From: Streptomyces sp. NBC_00353
Lineage (GTDB): Bacteria > Actinomycetota > Actinomycetes > Streptomycetales > Streptomycetaceae
Reading direction: 5' to 3'
Length of the DNA stretch: 64,000 nt
NCBI RefSeq assembly: GCF_036108815.1
Contig: NZ_CP107985.1
Location: forward strand, 7,189,501 to 7,253,500
Under the pieces are notes generated by a model. That model saw only the letters and a program-made list of their open reading frames with translations. It was not told the DNA's origin and did not search any database. The position numbers and the translations under genes are program-made. The stretch's first letter is position 1. The number at the start of each line of letters is the position of its first letter. This document shows positions 23,932-32,477 of this stretch, one piece after another.

Positions 23932-24873
23932 ATGGGACTCACCATCGGCGTCGATATCGGCGGCACGAAGATCGCGGCTGGAGTGGTCGACGAAGAGGGC
24001 CGGATCCTCTCGATGTTCAAGGTGCCGACCCCGCCGACGGCTGAAGGCATCGTGGACGCGATCGCGGCGGCGGTATCCGGCGCGAGCGAGGGACACGAGG
24101 TCGAAGCAGTCGGCATCGGCGCTGCCGGATATGTCGACGACAAGCGCGCCACGGTGCTGTTCGCGCCGAACATCAACTGGCGGCACGAGCCGCTGAAGGA
24201 CAAGGTCGAGCAGCGCGTCGGCCTCCCGGTCGTCGTCGAGAACGACGCCAACGCCGCGGCCTGGGGCGAGTACCGCTTCGGCGCCGGCCAGGGCCACGAC
24301 GACGTCATCTGCATCACGCTCGGCACCGGCCTGGGCGGCGGCATCATCATCGGCAACAAGCTGCGCCGCGGACGCTTCGGTGTGGCCGCCGAATTCGGCC
24401 ACATCCGGGTCGTCCCGGACGGGCTGCTCTGCGGCTGCGGCAGCCAGGGATGCTGGGAGCAGTACGCCTCCGGGCGTGCCCTCGTCCGGTACGCGAAGCA
24501 GCGTGCCAACGCCACCCCGGAGAACGCCACGATCCTGCTCAGCCTCGGCGACGGCACGGTGGACGGCATCGAGGGCAAGCACATCAGCCAGGCCGCCCGG
24601 CAGGGCGACCCGGTGGCGATCGACTCGTTCCGCGAGCTGGCCCGCTGGGCCGGCGCCGGACTCGCCGACCTCGCCTCGCTCTTCGACCCGTCCGCGTTCA
24701 TCGTCGGCGGTGGCGTCTCCGACGAGGGCGAGCTCGTGCTCGGCCCGATCCGCAAGTCGTTCCGCCGCTGGCTGATCGGCGGCGAGTGGCGCCCGCACGC
24801 CCAGGTGCTCGCGGCCCAACTGGGCGGCAAGGCCGGACTGGTGGGCGCGGCGGACCTGGCCCGGCAGGGCTGA
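23932..24873 (+). CDS. glkA: ROK family glucokinase
   Basis: A 313-residue cytosolic glucokinase that makes glucose 6-phosphate and, in S. coelicolor, is central to carbon catabolite repression. Motifs: ATP/phosphate loop DIGGTK (8-13), sugar-binding END (ENDANAAAWGE), second phosphate motif GTGLGGG, and the ROK zinc site with GHI followed by CGCGSQGCWEQYASG. All catalytic residues, including the base Asp in ENDAN, are kept. ATG start. A long hairpin terminator follows. Together with pfkA 6.4 kb downstream it gives the window two glycolytic enzymes. Confidence 0.96.
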   Translation: MGLTIGVDIGGTKIAAGVVDEEGRILSMFKVPTPPTAEGIVDAIAAAVSGASEGHEVEAVGIGAAGYVDDKRATVLFAPNINWRHEPLKDKVEQRVGLPVVVENDANAAAWGEYRFGAGQGHDDVICITLGTGLGGGIIIGNKLRRGRFGVAAEFGHIRVVPDGLLCGCGSQGCWEQYASGRALVRYAKQRANATPENATILLSLGDGTVDGIEGKHISQAARQGDPVAIDSFRELARWAGAGLADLASLFDPSAFIVGGGVSDEGELVLGPIRKSFRRWLIGGEWRPHAQVLAAQLGGKAGLVGAADLARQG

Positions 24874-24892
24874 GCCACCCGGTCACGGACAT

Positions 24893-24938
24893 CGACGGAC
24901 GCCCGTCGCGCCCCTGTGGGAGCGGCGGGCGTCCGTCG
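24893..24938 (+). terminator. glkA terminator
   Basis: A perfect 13-bp stem (24893-24905 with 24926-24938) encloses a 20-nt loop. It starts 19 bp after glkA and ends just before the start of the next gene. Confidence 0.75.
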
Positions 24939-24951
24939 TATCGTGAGCGCC

Positions 24952-25725
24952 ATGGTCCTGACGCCGCTGCCCGACTCCCGTACCGAGCCGGATGGTTCGG
25001 CCGTCATCAGAGTGCTCAGCTACAACATCCGGTCGATGCGTGACGACCGCGAGGCACTGGCCCGCGTCATCCGCGCCTGCGCACCCGATCTGGTCTTCAT
25101 CCAGGAAGCCCCGCGGTTCTTCCGCTGGCGCAAGCGCGCCGCCTGGCTGGCGGCCCACACCGACCTGGTGCTTCTCTCCGGCGGCGCCACCGCGGCCGGG
25201 CCCCTGCTGCTCTGTTCGCTGCGTGCCACCGTGGAACGAACGGAAGATCTGCTGCTGCCACGCACCCCTGGACTGCACCGCAGGGGGTTCGCCACAGCGG
25301 TGGTACGGATCGCGGGCACCCGGATCGGTCTGCTGAGCTGCCATCTGAGCCTGCGGCACGACGAACGCCTGGCCCAGGCGGATCTGCTGCTCGACCGGCT
25401 CGACGAAATGCAGGTCGAGCACGCCATTGCGGCCGGCGACCTCAACGACGGCCCGGAAGGGAAGGCCTTCCAGCTGCTGGCCGGGCGGCTCCAGGACTGC
25501 CGGTCGGTCCGGCCGTGGGGCGCCGACCGGACCTTCCCCGCGCACGATCCACGTCTGCGCATCGACGCGATCTTCGCGACCGCCGGGATCGAGGTCCTCG
25601 GCTGCGGAGTCCCGTCGGGGCTGCCCGGCATCACCGAGCCGGACCTGCGGGCGGCCACGGACCATCTGCCGGTACTGGCAGCACTCCGGGTGCCCGCCCT
25701 CGCCTCCCTCGCCGAACCGACCTGA
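24952..25725 (+). CDS. Endonuclease/exonuclease/phosphatase family protein
   Basis: A 257-residue enzyme of the EEP (DNase I-like) superfamily: metal-dependent cleavage of phosphodiester or phosphomonoester bonds. Motifs in order: LSYNIRSM (Asn metal ligand), FIQEAPRF (catalytic Glu), LSCHLSLRHDERLAQ, AGDLND (catalytic Asp/Asn pair) and the final TDHLPV (Asp-His). No signal peptide, so it acts inside the cell. Substrate unknown; relatives act on lipids, inositol phosphates or DNA. ATG at 24952, GTG at 24943 possible. Confidence 0.88.
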   Translation: MVLTPLPDSRTEPDGSAVIRVLSYNIRSMRDDREALARVIRACAPDLVFIQEAPRFFRWRKRAAWLAAHTDLVLLSGGATAAGPLLLCSLRATVERTEDLLLPRTPGLHRRGFATAVVRIAGTRIGLLSCHLSLRHDERLAQADLLLDRLDEMQVEHAIAAGDLNDGPEGKAFQLLAGRLQDCRSVRPWGADRTFPAHDPRLRIDAIFATAGIEVLGCGVPSGLPGITEPDLRAATDHLPVLAALRVPALASLAEPT

Positions 25726-25764
25726 TCCCGGGGAGCGGCTCGCAGCACCGTCCCGGGAGCCGTG

Positions 25765-26430
25765 TCAGACGACCGCGCCGCGCCCCGGATCGTCGTCGTC
25801 CTCGTCGGCGTCCTGCATCCGCGCGACCAGGGTGACGAAGCCGCCCAGGAAGCCGCCGACGCAGAGCGTGGTCAGCCACCACGTCATGTCCCACTGCAGC
25901 AGCACCGCGATCAGCAGCAGCACCGGCCCGCCGACGACCGCGAGCCAGGCGAACTTCGCCGGGACATCGGCCTCCGGCAGCGGCGGCGGCTCCGGCGGGA
26001 CGAAATGCCCCTCGTCGTGGCCGTCCGTGTCGTCCCCGTCGGCCGGCTCCGTCACCTCGTAGTCACGCGGACCGGTGACACCGGGCGCGAAGACGACCGA
26101 GCTGCCGAGCGGCTTCTCCGGCGGTTTCGGGGGCCCCTGCTTCCCGGCACCCTTGTCGGGGTCCAGGACATTGCGCTGACCGTCCTCCAGCTGCGCGAGG
26201 TCATCGATCGACTTGAACGGCTTGGCACCCGGCGGGTCCGGCGGCTCCTCGCCGTACCCGGCGACGATCGCCTCCCAGACGGCCTCCTCGTCGATCGGGT
26301 CGCCCTCGCCCCTGGGCCTTGCGAGGGCGTCCTGCGCACCCGCGCCCCCGTCGGGCACGGCCGCTCCCTCGGTGGGGCGCGGTTCGCGCTCCTCCTCGCT
26401 GCCCGCGCGCTCCGCGTCGTGCTCAGCCAC
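25765..26430 (-). CDS. Hypothetical protein with C-terminal membrane hairpin
   Basis: A 221-residue protein: a long acidic, Pro-rich and probably disordered N-terminal part (1-150), two adjacent membrane helices (~152-200: AWLAVVGGPVLLLIAVLLQW and WWLTTLCVGGFLGGFVTLVA), and an Asp-rich tail (DADEDDDD). GTG start with GGAG 9 nt upstream. It overlaps the end of the alpha/beta hydrolase gene by 8 bp, so the two are an operon. Conserved in Streptomyces; no function known to me. Confidence 0.8.
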   Translation of the reverse strand: MAEHDAERAGSEEEREPRPTEGAAVPDGGAGAQDALARPRGEGDPIDEEAVWEAIVAGYGEEPPDPPGAKPFKSIDDLAQLEDGQRNVLDPDKGAGKQGPPKPPEKPLGSSVVFAPGVTGPRDYEVTEPADGDDTDGHDEGHFVPPEPPPLPEADVPAKFAWLAVVGGPVLLLIAVLLQWDMTWWLTTLCVGGFLGGFVTLVARMQDADEDDDDPGRGAVV

Positions 26431-27202
26431 CGGATGTGCTCCCCTTCTTCCCGACGCTCGGAGCGAGGCGGCCGATGAACGAGTAGCTCTCGTCGAAGAT
26501 CCGCTCCGCATCATGGTCCAACGTCGCCACGTGGTAGCTCTGTTCCAGCAGGATCTCCTCGACATCCGTCGACGACACACGGCTGAGGATCCGCGCCGAG
26601 TCGGCCGGCGGCACCACATGGTCCTGCGGGCTGTGCAGCAGCAGGACCGGCTGGGTGACCTGCGGCAGATCGGTGTCGACCAGCCGGAAGAAATTCCGCA
26701 GCGAATGCGCCGCGTGCAGCGGCACCCGGTCGTAGCCGATCTCCACGGAGCCGTCGCGCGCGATGTCGTTGGCCACGCCCTTCGTCGACGGCAGCAGATG
26801 ACGGACGACAGGCAGTGCGTACGCCGCCAGGCCGTGCACCTTGTTCCCCGGATTGACGAGCACCAGACCGCTGATCGCGTCCCCGTGCTTCGCCGCCAGC
26901 CGCAGCGCCAGCGCGCCGCCCATCGACAGCCCGAAGACGAAGACCTGACTGCACCGCTCCGACAGGGCCCGCAGCTCCCGGTCCACCTCCGCGTACCAGT
27001 CCTGCCAGCCCGTGACCTGCATGTCCTGCCAGCGCGTGCCGTGCCCGGGCAGCAGCGGCAGCGAGACCGTGAGTCCGCGCTCCGCCAGATGGTCGGCCCA
27101 GGGACGCAGCGACTGCGGTGAACCGGTGAATCCGTGGCAGAGGAGGACGCCGACCTCTCCGCCCTCGTGGCGGAACGGCTCGGCTCCAGGAAGGACCGGC
27201 AC
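26423..27202 (-). CDS. Alpha/beta hydrolase (monoacylglycerol lipase/carboxylesterase type)
   Basis: A 259-residue serine esterase. The catalytic triad is visible: Ser93 in GLSMGG, Asp194 in SPQDHVVPP and His224 in QSYHVATLD; the oxyanion motif is CHGFTGSPQS. It resembles Bacillus Est30-type carboxylesterases and monoacylglycerol lipases. I chose the GTG at 27202 (protein begins VPVLPGAEPF), because GGAG lies 6 nt upstream; the longer frame to 27304 has no ribosome site. It could recycle lysolipids beside the acyltransferase gene transcribed the other way. Confidence 0.88.
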   Translation of the reverse strand: MPVLPGAEPFRHEGGEVGVLLCHGFTGSPQSLRPWADHLAERGLTVSLPLLPGHGTRWQDMQVTGWQDWYAEVDRELRALSERCSQVFVFGLSMGGALALRLAAKHGDAISGLVLVNPGNKVHGLAAYALPVVRHLLPSTKGVANDIARDGSVEIGYDRVPLHAAHSLRNFFRLVDTDLPQVTQPVLLLHSPQDHVVPPADSARILSRVSSTDVEEILLEQSYHVATLDHDAERIFDESYSFIGRLAPSVGKKGSTSGG

Positions 27203-27397
27203 CTGGGTCTCCTGTTCGTGAGGCTCGAAGGGGAGCGAAAGGGGGCGTGCAAGAAGGATTACTTCACCGTACGCGACCGGACTGACACCGACCAGGGTCG
27301 TCACCGGTCACAGCCGTGCTTCGGCCCCGTGCCGGGCAGGAACGGCAGCTGCACCACGGGTTAAGGTCAGTGCGACAGCACACAGGAGGCACCCGAG

Positions 27398-28141
27398 TTG
27401 ATCTACGGCGCAATGAAGTTCTCCATCGGCGGGTCATTGAAGCTCGCCTTCAGGCCGTGGGTGGAGGGCCTGGAGAACATCCCTGCTCAGGGGCCGGCGA
27501 TCCTCGCGAGCAACCATCTCTCGTTCTCCGACTCCTTCTTCCTGCCGGCCGTCCTGGACCGCAAGGTCACCTTCATCGCCAAGTCCGAGTACTTCACCGC
27601 ACCCGGGGTGAAGGGCAGGCTCACCGCCGCCTTCTTCAAGGGCGTCGGCCAGCTCCCGGTGGACCGCTCCGGCGGCCGAGGCGCCGGTGAGGCGGCCATC
27701 AAGGCGGGCATCGAGGTCATCGAGAGCGGCGGACTCTTCGGTATCTACCCGGAGGGCACCCGGTCGCCCGACGGCCGGCTCTACCGCGGCAAGCCCGGCG
27801 GCCTGGCCCGCGTGGCACTTGCCACCGGAGCCCCCGTCATCCCCGTTGCGATGATCGATACGGAGAAGATCCAGCCGCCCGGTCAGCTGATTCCCAAGCT
27901 GATGCGCCCCGGCATCAGGATCGGCAAGCCGCTCGACTTCAGCCGCTACCACGGCATGGAGGGCGACCGCTTCATTCTGCGCTCGGTCACCGACGAGGTG
28001 ATGTACGAGATCATGAAACTCTCCGGCCAGGAGTACGTCGACATCTACGCGACCGCGGCAAAGCGGCAGATCGCGGACGAGGCGAAGCGCCGCGCAGAGG
28101 AAGAGAAGAACGCGGGCAGAAAGCCCGGAACGCAAGGGTGA
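27398..28141 (+). CDS. plsC: 1-acyl-sn-glycerol-3-phosphate acyltransferase
   Basis: A 247-residue acyltransferase that makes phosphatidic acid from lysophosphatidic acid at the membrane. The HX4D catalytic motif is H40-LSFS-D45, the phosphate-binding motif YPEGTRS is at 118-123, and blocks III/IV are seen (VGQLPVDR, PVIPVAMI). TTG start with AGGAGG at 8-nt spacing. The C-terminus is an Arg/Glu-rich helix. M. tuberculosis Rv2182c occupies the equivalent position. It is followed by the MacS gene after 51 bp. Confidence 0.92.
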   Translation: MIYGAMKFSIGGSLKLAFRPWVEGLENIPAQGPAILASNHLSFSDSFFLPAVLDRKVTFIAKSEYFTAPGVKGRLTAAFFKGVGQLPVDRSGGRGAGEAAIKAGIEVIESGGLFGIYPEGTRSPDGRLYRGKPGGLARVALATGAPVIPVAMIDTEKIQPPGQLIPKLMRPGIRIGKPLDFSRYHGMEGDRFILRSVTDEVMYEIMKLSGQEYVDIYATAAKRQIADEAKRRAEEEKNAGRKPGTQG

Positions 28142-28192
28142 CGGATCGGGCCGGCGCGTCACCGCGCCGGCGTCCGTCGGGGGGTGGGGGGC

Positions 28193-29443
28193 ATGGCCAA
28201 ACGCGAACGGGTCGTACGCATGTCGGTCGAGCAGCCGTTGTGGCGAGCGCTGACCGCGTACCGGATCCTGACGATGCTCTATGCGAGTCTGCTCGCCGTC
28301 TTCGGCCGGGACGAGTACGAGCGGCCGTGGGTGGCCTTCGCCTACCTGGTCGTCATGGCCGCCTGGACCCTCGCCACGCTCCCCAAGGTCGCGGGCGCGG
28401 TGAGCTGCACCAAGCGCTTCCTCGGCGCCGACCTCGTGATCGCTCTGGTCGGCATTCTGCTGACCCCGCTCGCCGACTTCGACGCCCAGCACATGGACGG
28501 CTCGACCCTGCCGTCCATCTGGACCGCGGGTTCCGTCCTGGCGTTCGCGATCAAGGGCGGCTGGCGCTGGGCTGCCTTCGCCTCCACCTTCGTCGCCGCA
28601 GCCAACATCATCGAGCGCGGCGAACCCAGCCGGGACACCTTCCACAACGTCCTGCTGGTCTGGGTCGCCTCCATCGCCATCGGTTACGTCGTCGAGGTGG
28701 CCAGGGCCAGTGAGCGCACCCTGGCCCGCGCCCTGGAGATCGAGGCGGCCACCCGGGAACGGGAACGGCTGGCCCGCGACATCCACGACAGCGTGCTCCA
28801 GGTCCTCGCGATGGTGCAGCGCCGTGGTACGGCGCTGGGCGGCGAGGCGGCCGAGCTGGGCCGGATGGCCGGGGAACAGGAGGTCGCCCTGCGCACGCTG
28901 GTCTCCAGCGGACTGGTGCCCACCACCCGGGTCTCCGAGGACGCCACCGAGGGCGCGGTGGTCCGTACCGTCGAGGTCGACGACGAGGAGGACGGCCCGG
29001 CCGGCGGGGCCGTATGCGATCTGCGCTCCCTGCTCGCCCCGCACGCCGGCTCCCGGGTCAGCTTCGCGGAGCCCGGCGCCCCGGTACTGCTCGCTCCGGC
29101 GGCGGCGAAGGAACTCGCGGCCGCTGTCAGTGCTGCCCTGGACAATGTGCGGGTGCACGCCGGGCAGGACGCCCAGGCCTGGATCCTCGTCGAGGACTGG
29201 CCGGACGAGGTGATCGTGACGGTCCGGGACGACGGCCCGGGCATTGCGGAGGGGCGGCTGGCGCAGGCGGAGGGGGAGGGGCGGATGGGGGTCGCCCTGT
29301 CGATCCGGGGGCGGCTGCGCGACCTGGGCGGTACGGCAGAGCTGATCTCGGTGCCCGGCCAGGGCACCGAGGTCGAGTTGAGGGTTCCAAAGGTTTCGAG
29401 GACTCCGGACGATTCACGGGGGAAGGCAGGTTCCGGCCGATGA
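28193..29443 (+). CDS. macS: Sensor histidine kinase MacS
   Basis: A 416-residue membrane sensor kinase. Five or six hydrophobic segments fill residues 20-170. A HisKA_3-type helix follows with the phosphorylated His198 in RDIHDSVLQ, then a degenerate linker and a HATPase domain with ALDNVRVHA (N box), DDGPGI (G1) and GMGV-like GRMGVALSIRGR (G2). It pairs with the NarL-type regulator that overlaps its stop. Gene pair and position match S. coelicolor SCO2121/SCO2120 (MacSR, linked to morphology and actinorhodin production, from memory). The ATG at 28193 was preferred to the GTG at 28184. Confidence 0.9.
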   Translation: MAKRERVVRMSVEQPLWRALTAYRILTMLYASLLAVFGRDEYERPWVAFAYLVVMAAWTLATLPKVAGAVSCTKRFLGADLVIALVGILLTPLADFDAQHMDGSTLPSIWTAGSVLAFAIKGGWRWAAFASTFVAAANIIERGEPSRDTFHNVLLVWVASIAIGYVVEVARASERTLARALEIEAATRERERLARDIHDSVLQVLAMVQRRGTALGGEAAELGRMAGEQEVALRTLVSSGLVPTTRVSEDATEGAVVRTVEVDDEEDGPAGGAVCDLRSLLAPHAGSRVSFAEPGAPVLLAPAAAKELAAAVSAALDNVRVHAGQDAQAWILVEDWPDEVIVTVRDDGPGIAEGRLAQAEGEGRMGVALSIRGRLRDLGGTAELISVPGQGTEVELRVPKVSRTPDDSRGKAGSGR

Positions 29444-30168
29444 GCACGGACGACGTGACGAACGCGACCGGCGCGACGAGCGCGGCAGGTGGGCAGGACG
29501 CCACGCAGCGGGCGGTCAGGGTGATGGTGGTCGACGACCACCCGATGTGGCGCGACGCCGTCGCCCGCGATCTCGCCGAGTCGGGTTTCGACGTGGTGGC
29601 GACCGCCGGTGACGGCCCGCAGGCCGTGCGCCGGGCGAGGGCCGTCACCCCTGACGTCCTGGTGCTCGACCTCAATCTGCCGGGGATGCCCGGCGTCCAG
29701 GTCTGCAAGGAGCTCGTCGGCTCCCACCCCGGCCTGCGGGTCCTGGTGCTCTCCGCGAGCGGCGAGCACGCCGACGTACTGGAGGCGGTGAAGTCCGGCG
29801 CCACCGGCTATCTGCTCAAGTCGGCCAGTACGCAGGAGCTGACCGAGGCCGTGCGGAGCACCGCGGTCGGCGACCCGGTCTTCACCCCGGGCCTCGCCGG
29901 ACTGGTGCTCGGCGAGTACCGCAGGCTGGCCTCCGAGCCGGTGCCCGTCGCGTCCGACGAGCCGAAGGCCCCGCAGCTGACCGACCGGGAGACCGAGGTG
30001 CTGCGGCTGGTCGCCAAGGGGCTCTCGTACAAGCAGATCGCCGAGCGGCTCGTCATCTCGCACCGCACCGTCCAGAACCACGTCCAGAACACCCTGGGCA
30101 AGCTCCAGCTGCACAACCGGGTGGAGCTCGTGCGGTACGCGATCGAACGCGGCCTCGACGACGCCTGA
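29440..30168 (+). CDS. macR: NarL/FixJ-type response regulator MacR
   Basis: A 242-residue regulator. The receiver domain (~26-145) has acidic pocket D32-D33, phosphoacceptor Asp77 in VLDLNLPG and switch Lys127 in YLLKSAS. The C-terminal LuxR-type HTH (~175-238) has LTDRETEVLRLVAKGLSYKQIA and HRTVQNHV. The ATGA overlap with macS makes it translationally coupled. From memory, MacR binds TGAGTACnnGTACTCA-type palindromes upstream of membrane and lipoprotein genes; a similar sequence occurs at 51101-51116 in this window. Confidence 0.92.
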   Translation: MSTDDVTNATGATSAAGGQDATQRAVRVMVVDDHPMWRDAVARDLAESGFDVVATAGDGPQAVRRARAVTPDVLVLDLNLPGMPGVQVCKELVGSHPGLRVLVLSASGEHADVLEAVKSGATGYLLKSASTQELTEAVRSTAVGDPVFTPGLAGLVLGEYRRLASEPVPVASDEPKAPQLTDRETEVLRLVAKGLSYKQIAERLVISHRTVQNHVQNTLGKLQLHNRVELVRYAIERGLDDA

Positions 30169-30260
30169 GACCAGGAACGCCGAGATCGACTGCGCCTCGG
30201 CGACGCTCGTGATCAACTCCGGCTTATTGCGCGGGAATTGACCTTCCGACCCATCCCTGA

Positions 30261-30274
30261 GTGACCTGGATCAC
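30261..30274. promoter_or_regulatory. Palindrome upstream of pfkA
   Basis: The 14-mer gtgacctggatcac has arms gtgacc/gatcac with one mismatch, about 50 bp before the pfkA start. It fits the Streptomyces CRP pattern GTG-N6-GNCAC with one mismatch. A regulatory role is only a suggestion. Confidence 0.3.
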
Positions 30275-30320
30275 CATTAGCGTGGTCGTAGCGAGCTCAC
30301 TTCGGCGAAGGGATGCTTCC

Positions 30321-31349
30321 ATGCGGGTCGGAGTACTGACCGGGGGCGGCGACTGCCCCGGGCTCAACGCGGTCATCCGCGCCATCGTCCGCAAAGGCGT
30401 GCAGGAGTACGGCTACGACTTCATCGGCTTCCGGGACGGCTGGCGCGGCCCGCTGGAGGGGGAGACCGTCCCGCTCTCCATCCCGGCGGTGCGCGGCATC
30501 CTGCCGCGCGGCGGCACCATCCTCGGTTCCTCGCGCACCAACCCCCTCAATGCTGAACACGGCGTCCGCCGGATCAGGGACAACCTCGCCAAGTACGAGG
30601 TCGACGCGCTCGTCACCATCGGCGGCGAGGACACGCTCGGCGTGGCCGCGACCCTGTCCGACGAGTACGGCATCCCGTGCGTCGGTGTTCCCAAGACGAT
30701 CGACAACGACCTCTCGGCCACCGACTACACCTTCGGCTTCGACACGGCGGTCGGCATCGCGACCGAGGCCATCGACCGTCTGCACACCACCGCCGAGTCC
30801 CATATGCGGGTCCTCGTGGTCGAGGTGATGGGCCGCCACGCGGGGTGGATCGCGCTCCACTCCGGGCTGGCAGGCGGCGCGAACGTCATTCTCATCCCCG
30901 AGCAGCGCTTCGACATCGAACAGGTCTGCGCCTGGGTCACCTCCCGCTTCCGGGCGAGTTACGCCCCGATCGTCGTCGTCGCCGAGGGCGCCATGCCCGC
31001 CGAGGGGGCGATGATCCTCAAGGACGAATCCCACGACTCCTTCGGTCATGTCCGGTTGTCCGGCGTCGGCGAATGGCTGGCCAAGGAGATCGAGCGGCGC
31101 ACCGGGAAGGAGGCCAGGACCACGGTGCTCGGCCATGTCCAGCGCGGCGGCACCCCCAGCGCCTTCGACCGCTGGCTGGCCACCCGCTTCGGGCTGCACG
31201 CCATCGAAGCCGTGCGGGACGGCGACTTCGGCGTGATGGTCGCCCTGCGTGGCACGGACATCGTGCGGGTGCCGATCGCGGAGGCGACCGCCCGGCTCAA
31301 GACGGTCGACCCGGCGCTCTACGCGGAGGTCGGCGTCTTCTTCGGCTGA
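30321..31349 (+). CDS. pfkA: 6-phosphofructokinase
   Basis: A 342-residue group A phosphofructokinase: converts fructose 6-phosphate to the 1,6-bisphosphate in glycolysis. Motifs: GGGDCPGLNA (nucleotide loop, 8-17), GGEDTLG (metal/phosphate binding), PKTIDND (catalytic Asp) and VMGRHAGW (substrate binding). GGED rather than GGDGS is typical of the actinobacterial clade; ATP is the likely donor but pyrophosphate cannot be excluded from sequence alone. ATG with GAAGGGA upstream. The 3' end carries a duplicated 15-mer that includes the stop codon. Confidence 0.95.
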   Translation: MRVGVLTGGGDCPGLNAVIRAIVRKGVQEYGYDFIGFRDGWRGPLEGETVPLSIPAVRGILPRGGTILGSSRTNPLNAEHGVRRIRDNLAKYEVDALVTIGGEDTLGVAATLSDEYGIPCVGVPKTIDNDLSATDYTFGFDTAVGIATEAIDRLHTTAESHMRVLVVEVMGRHAGWIALHSGLAGGANVILIPEQRFDIEQVCAWVTSRFRASYAPIVVVAEGAMPAEGAMILKDESHDSFGHVRLSGVGEWLAKEIERRTGKEARTTVLGHVQRGGTPSAFDRWLATRFGLHAIEAVRDGDFGVMVALRGTDIVRVPIAEATARLKTVDPALYAEVGVFFG

Positions 31350-31369
31350 GCGCGCTTCTTCGGCTGAGC
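31337..31369 (+). repeat. Short duplication spanning the pfkA stop codon
   Basis: The 15-mer cttcttcggctgagc occurs at 31337-31351, containing the pfkA stop, and again at 31355-31369. The 18-bp offset suggests a recent slip duplication. The second TGA is in frame, a back-up stop. Confidence 0.7.
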
Positions 31370-31377
31370 ACGGCAGA

Positions 31378-31415
31378 GGTACGGGCCGTATATTCGCCGC
31401 TATCCGGCCCGTACC
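31378..31415 (+). terminator. Hairpin after pfkA
   Basis: A 10-bp perfect stem ggtacgggcc/ggcccgtacc (31378-31387 with 31406-31415) encloses an 18-nt loop between pfkA and the dehydrogenase gene. It may terminate pfkA or act in the leader of the next gene. Confidence 0.5.
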
Positions 31416-31434
31416 CTGCCTATCGGGAGAAATC

Positions 31435-32439
31435 GTGGAAATCCTGGCATTCGGTGTGCAGTCCGATGAGAAGCCGCTGATCGAGAAGGCCTTCGCCGGA
31501 CAGCACGAGGTCCGTTGCCTGGACGTCTTCCTCAACAAGGACACCGCGCCCATCGCGGCGGGCTACGAGATCATCTCCACCAGCGTCAACGCCGATCTGG
31601 GCAGCAGCGTGCTGCAGACCCTCGCCGCGGGCGGCACGCAGATGATCGCCCAGCGTTCCACCGGCTTCAACAACATCGACCTGGACGTCGCCGAACGCCT
31701 CGCGCTGCGGGTCGCCCGGGTCTCCTTCTACTCGCCGTACGCGGTCGCCGAATTCGCCTGGACGCTCGCCATGGCGGTCAACCGACGGATCCTCCGCGCC
31801 GCGAGCCGCACCCGCGACTTCGACTTCCGCCTCGACGGCCTCCTCGGCCGGGACATGCACGGCCGTACGGTCGGCGTGGTCGGTACGGGCAAGATCGGCG
31901 AGGCCTTCACCCGTATCGCTCATGGCTTCGGAATGAAACTGCTCGGCTGGGACGTGGTCGAGAACCCGGCCTGCGTCGAGCTCGGCATGACGTACGTCGA
32001 GAAGGAACAGCTCTTCGCCGAGTGCGATCTCATCAGCCTCCATGTCCCGCTGCTGCCCGCGACCCACCACATCATCGGCAAGGACGCCCTGTCCCTGATG
32101 AAGGACGACGCGATCCTGATCAACTCCAGCCGCGGCGGACTGGTCGACAGCACCGCTCTGGTCGCCGAACTGCGGGCGGGCCGCTTCACCGGCGTCGGAC
32201 TCGATGTGTACGAGGCGGAGGCCGGGCTCTTCTTCCTCGACAAGTCCCTGGAGGGCATCGACGACGACACCCTGGCCCGGCTCGTCACCTTCCCGAACGT
32301 CATCGTCACCTCGCACCAGGCCTACTACACCGAGGACGCCGTGGCACAGATCATCGAAGCCACCGTGCAGAACGTCGCCGACTACCTGGCACGCCGCCGC
32401 AGCGACAACGTCCTCGTTCCCGTGCTCCGCGAGGACTGA
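31435..32439 (+). CDS. 2-hydroxyacid dehydrogenase, D-lactate dehydrogenase type
   Basis: A 334-residue NAD-dependent D-2-hydroxyacid dehydrogenase. The nucleotide fold motif is GVVGTGKIG with acidic D (GWDVV) after it, typical of NAD. Catalytic residues appear in NSSRGGLVD (Arg), DVYEAEAG (Glu region) and TSHQAYYTEDA (His). The FYSPYAVAEF and ALSLMK segments are those of fermentative D-LDHs. It would reduce pyruvate to D-lactate or act on related keto acids. GTG start with GGGAG. It follows pfkA at 85 bp, a sensible link to glycolytic overflow. Confidence 0.92.
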   Translation: MEILAFGVQSDEKPLIEKAFAGQHEVRCLDVFLNKDTAPIAAGYEIISTSVNADLGSSVLQTLAAGGTQMIAQRSTGFNNIDLDVAERLALRVARVSFYSPYAVAEFAWTLAMAVNRRILRAASRTRDFDFRLDGLLGRDMHGRTVGVVGTGKIGEAFTRIAHGFGMKLLGWDVVENPACVELGMTYVEKEQLFAECDLISLHVPLLPATHHIIGKDALSLMKDDAILINSSRGGLVDSTALVAELRAGRFTGVGLDVYEAEAGLFFLDKSLEGIDDDTLARLVTFPNVIVTSHQAYYTEDAVAQIIEATVQNVADYLARRRSDNVLVPVLRED

Positions 32440-32477
32440 GCCCCGGATCTCCTCCGGAGCTCCGCCCGCGTCCGCCG

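Noticed and set aside
25765..27252. 495-codon minus-strand frame joining the hypothetical protein and hydrolase regions
   Set aside because: Its first half overlaps the alpha/beta hydrolase in another frame; the true start is the GTG at 26430 with a ribosome site.
30178..30206. Possible terminator after macR
   Set aside because: Only a 7-bp stem (cgccgag/ctcggcg) with a long loop; too weak to claim.
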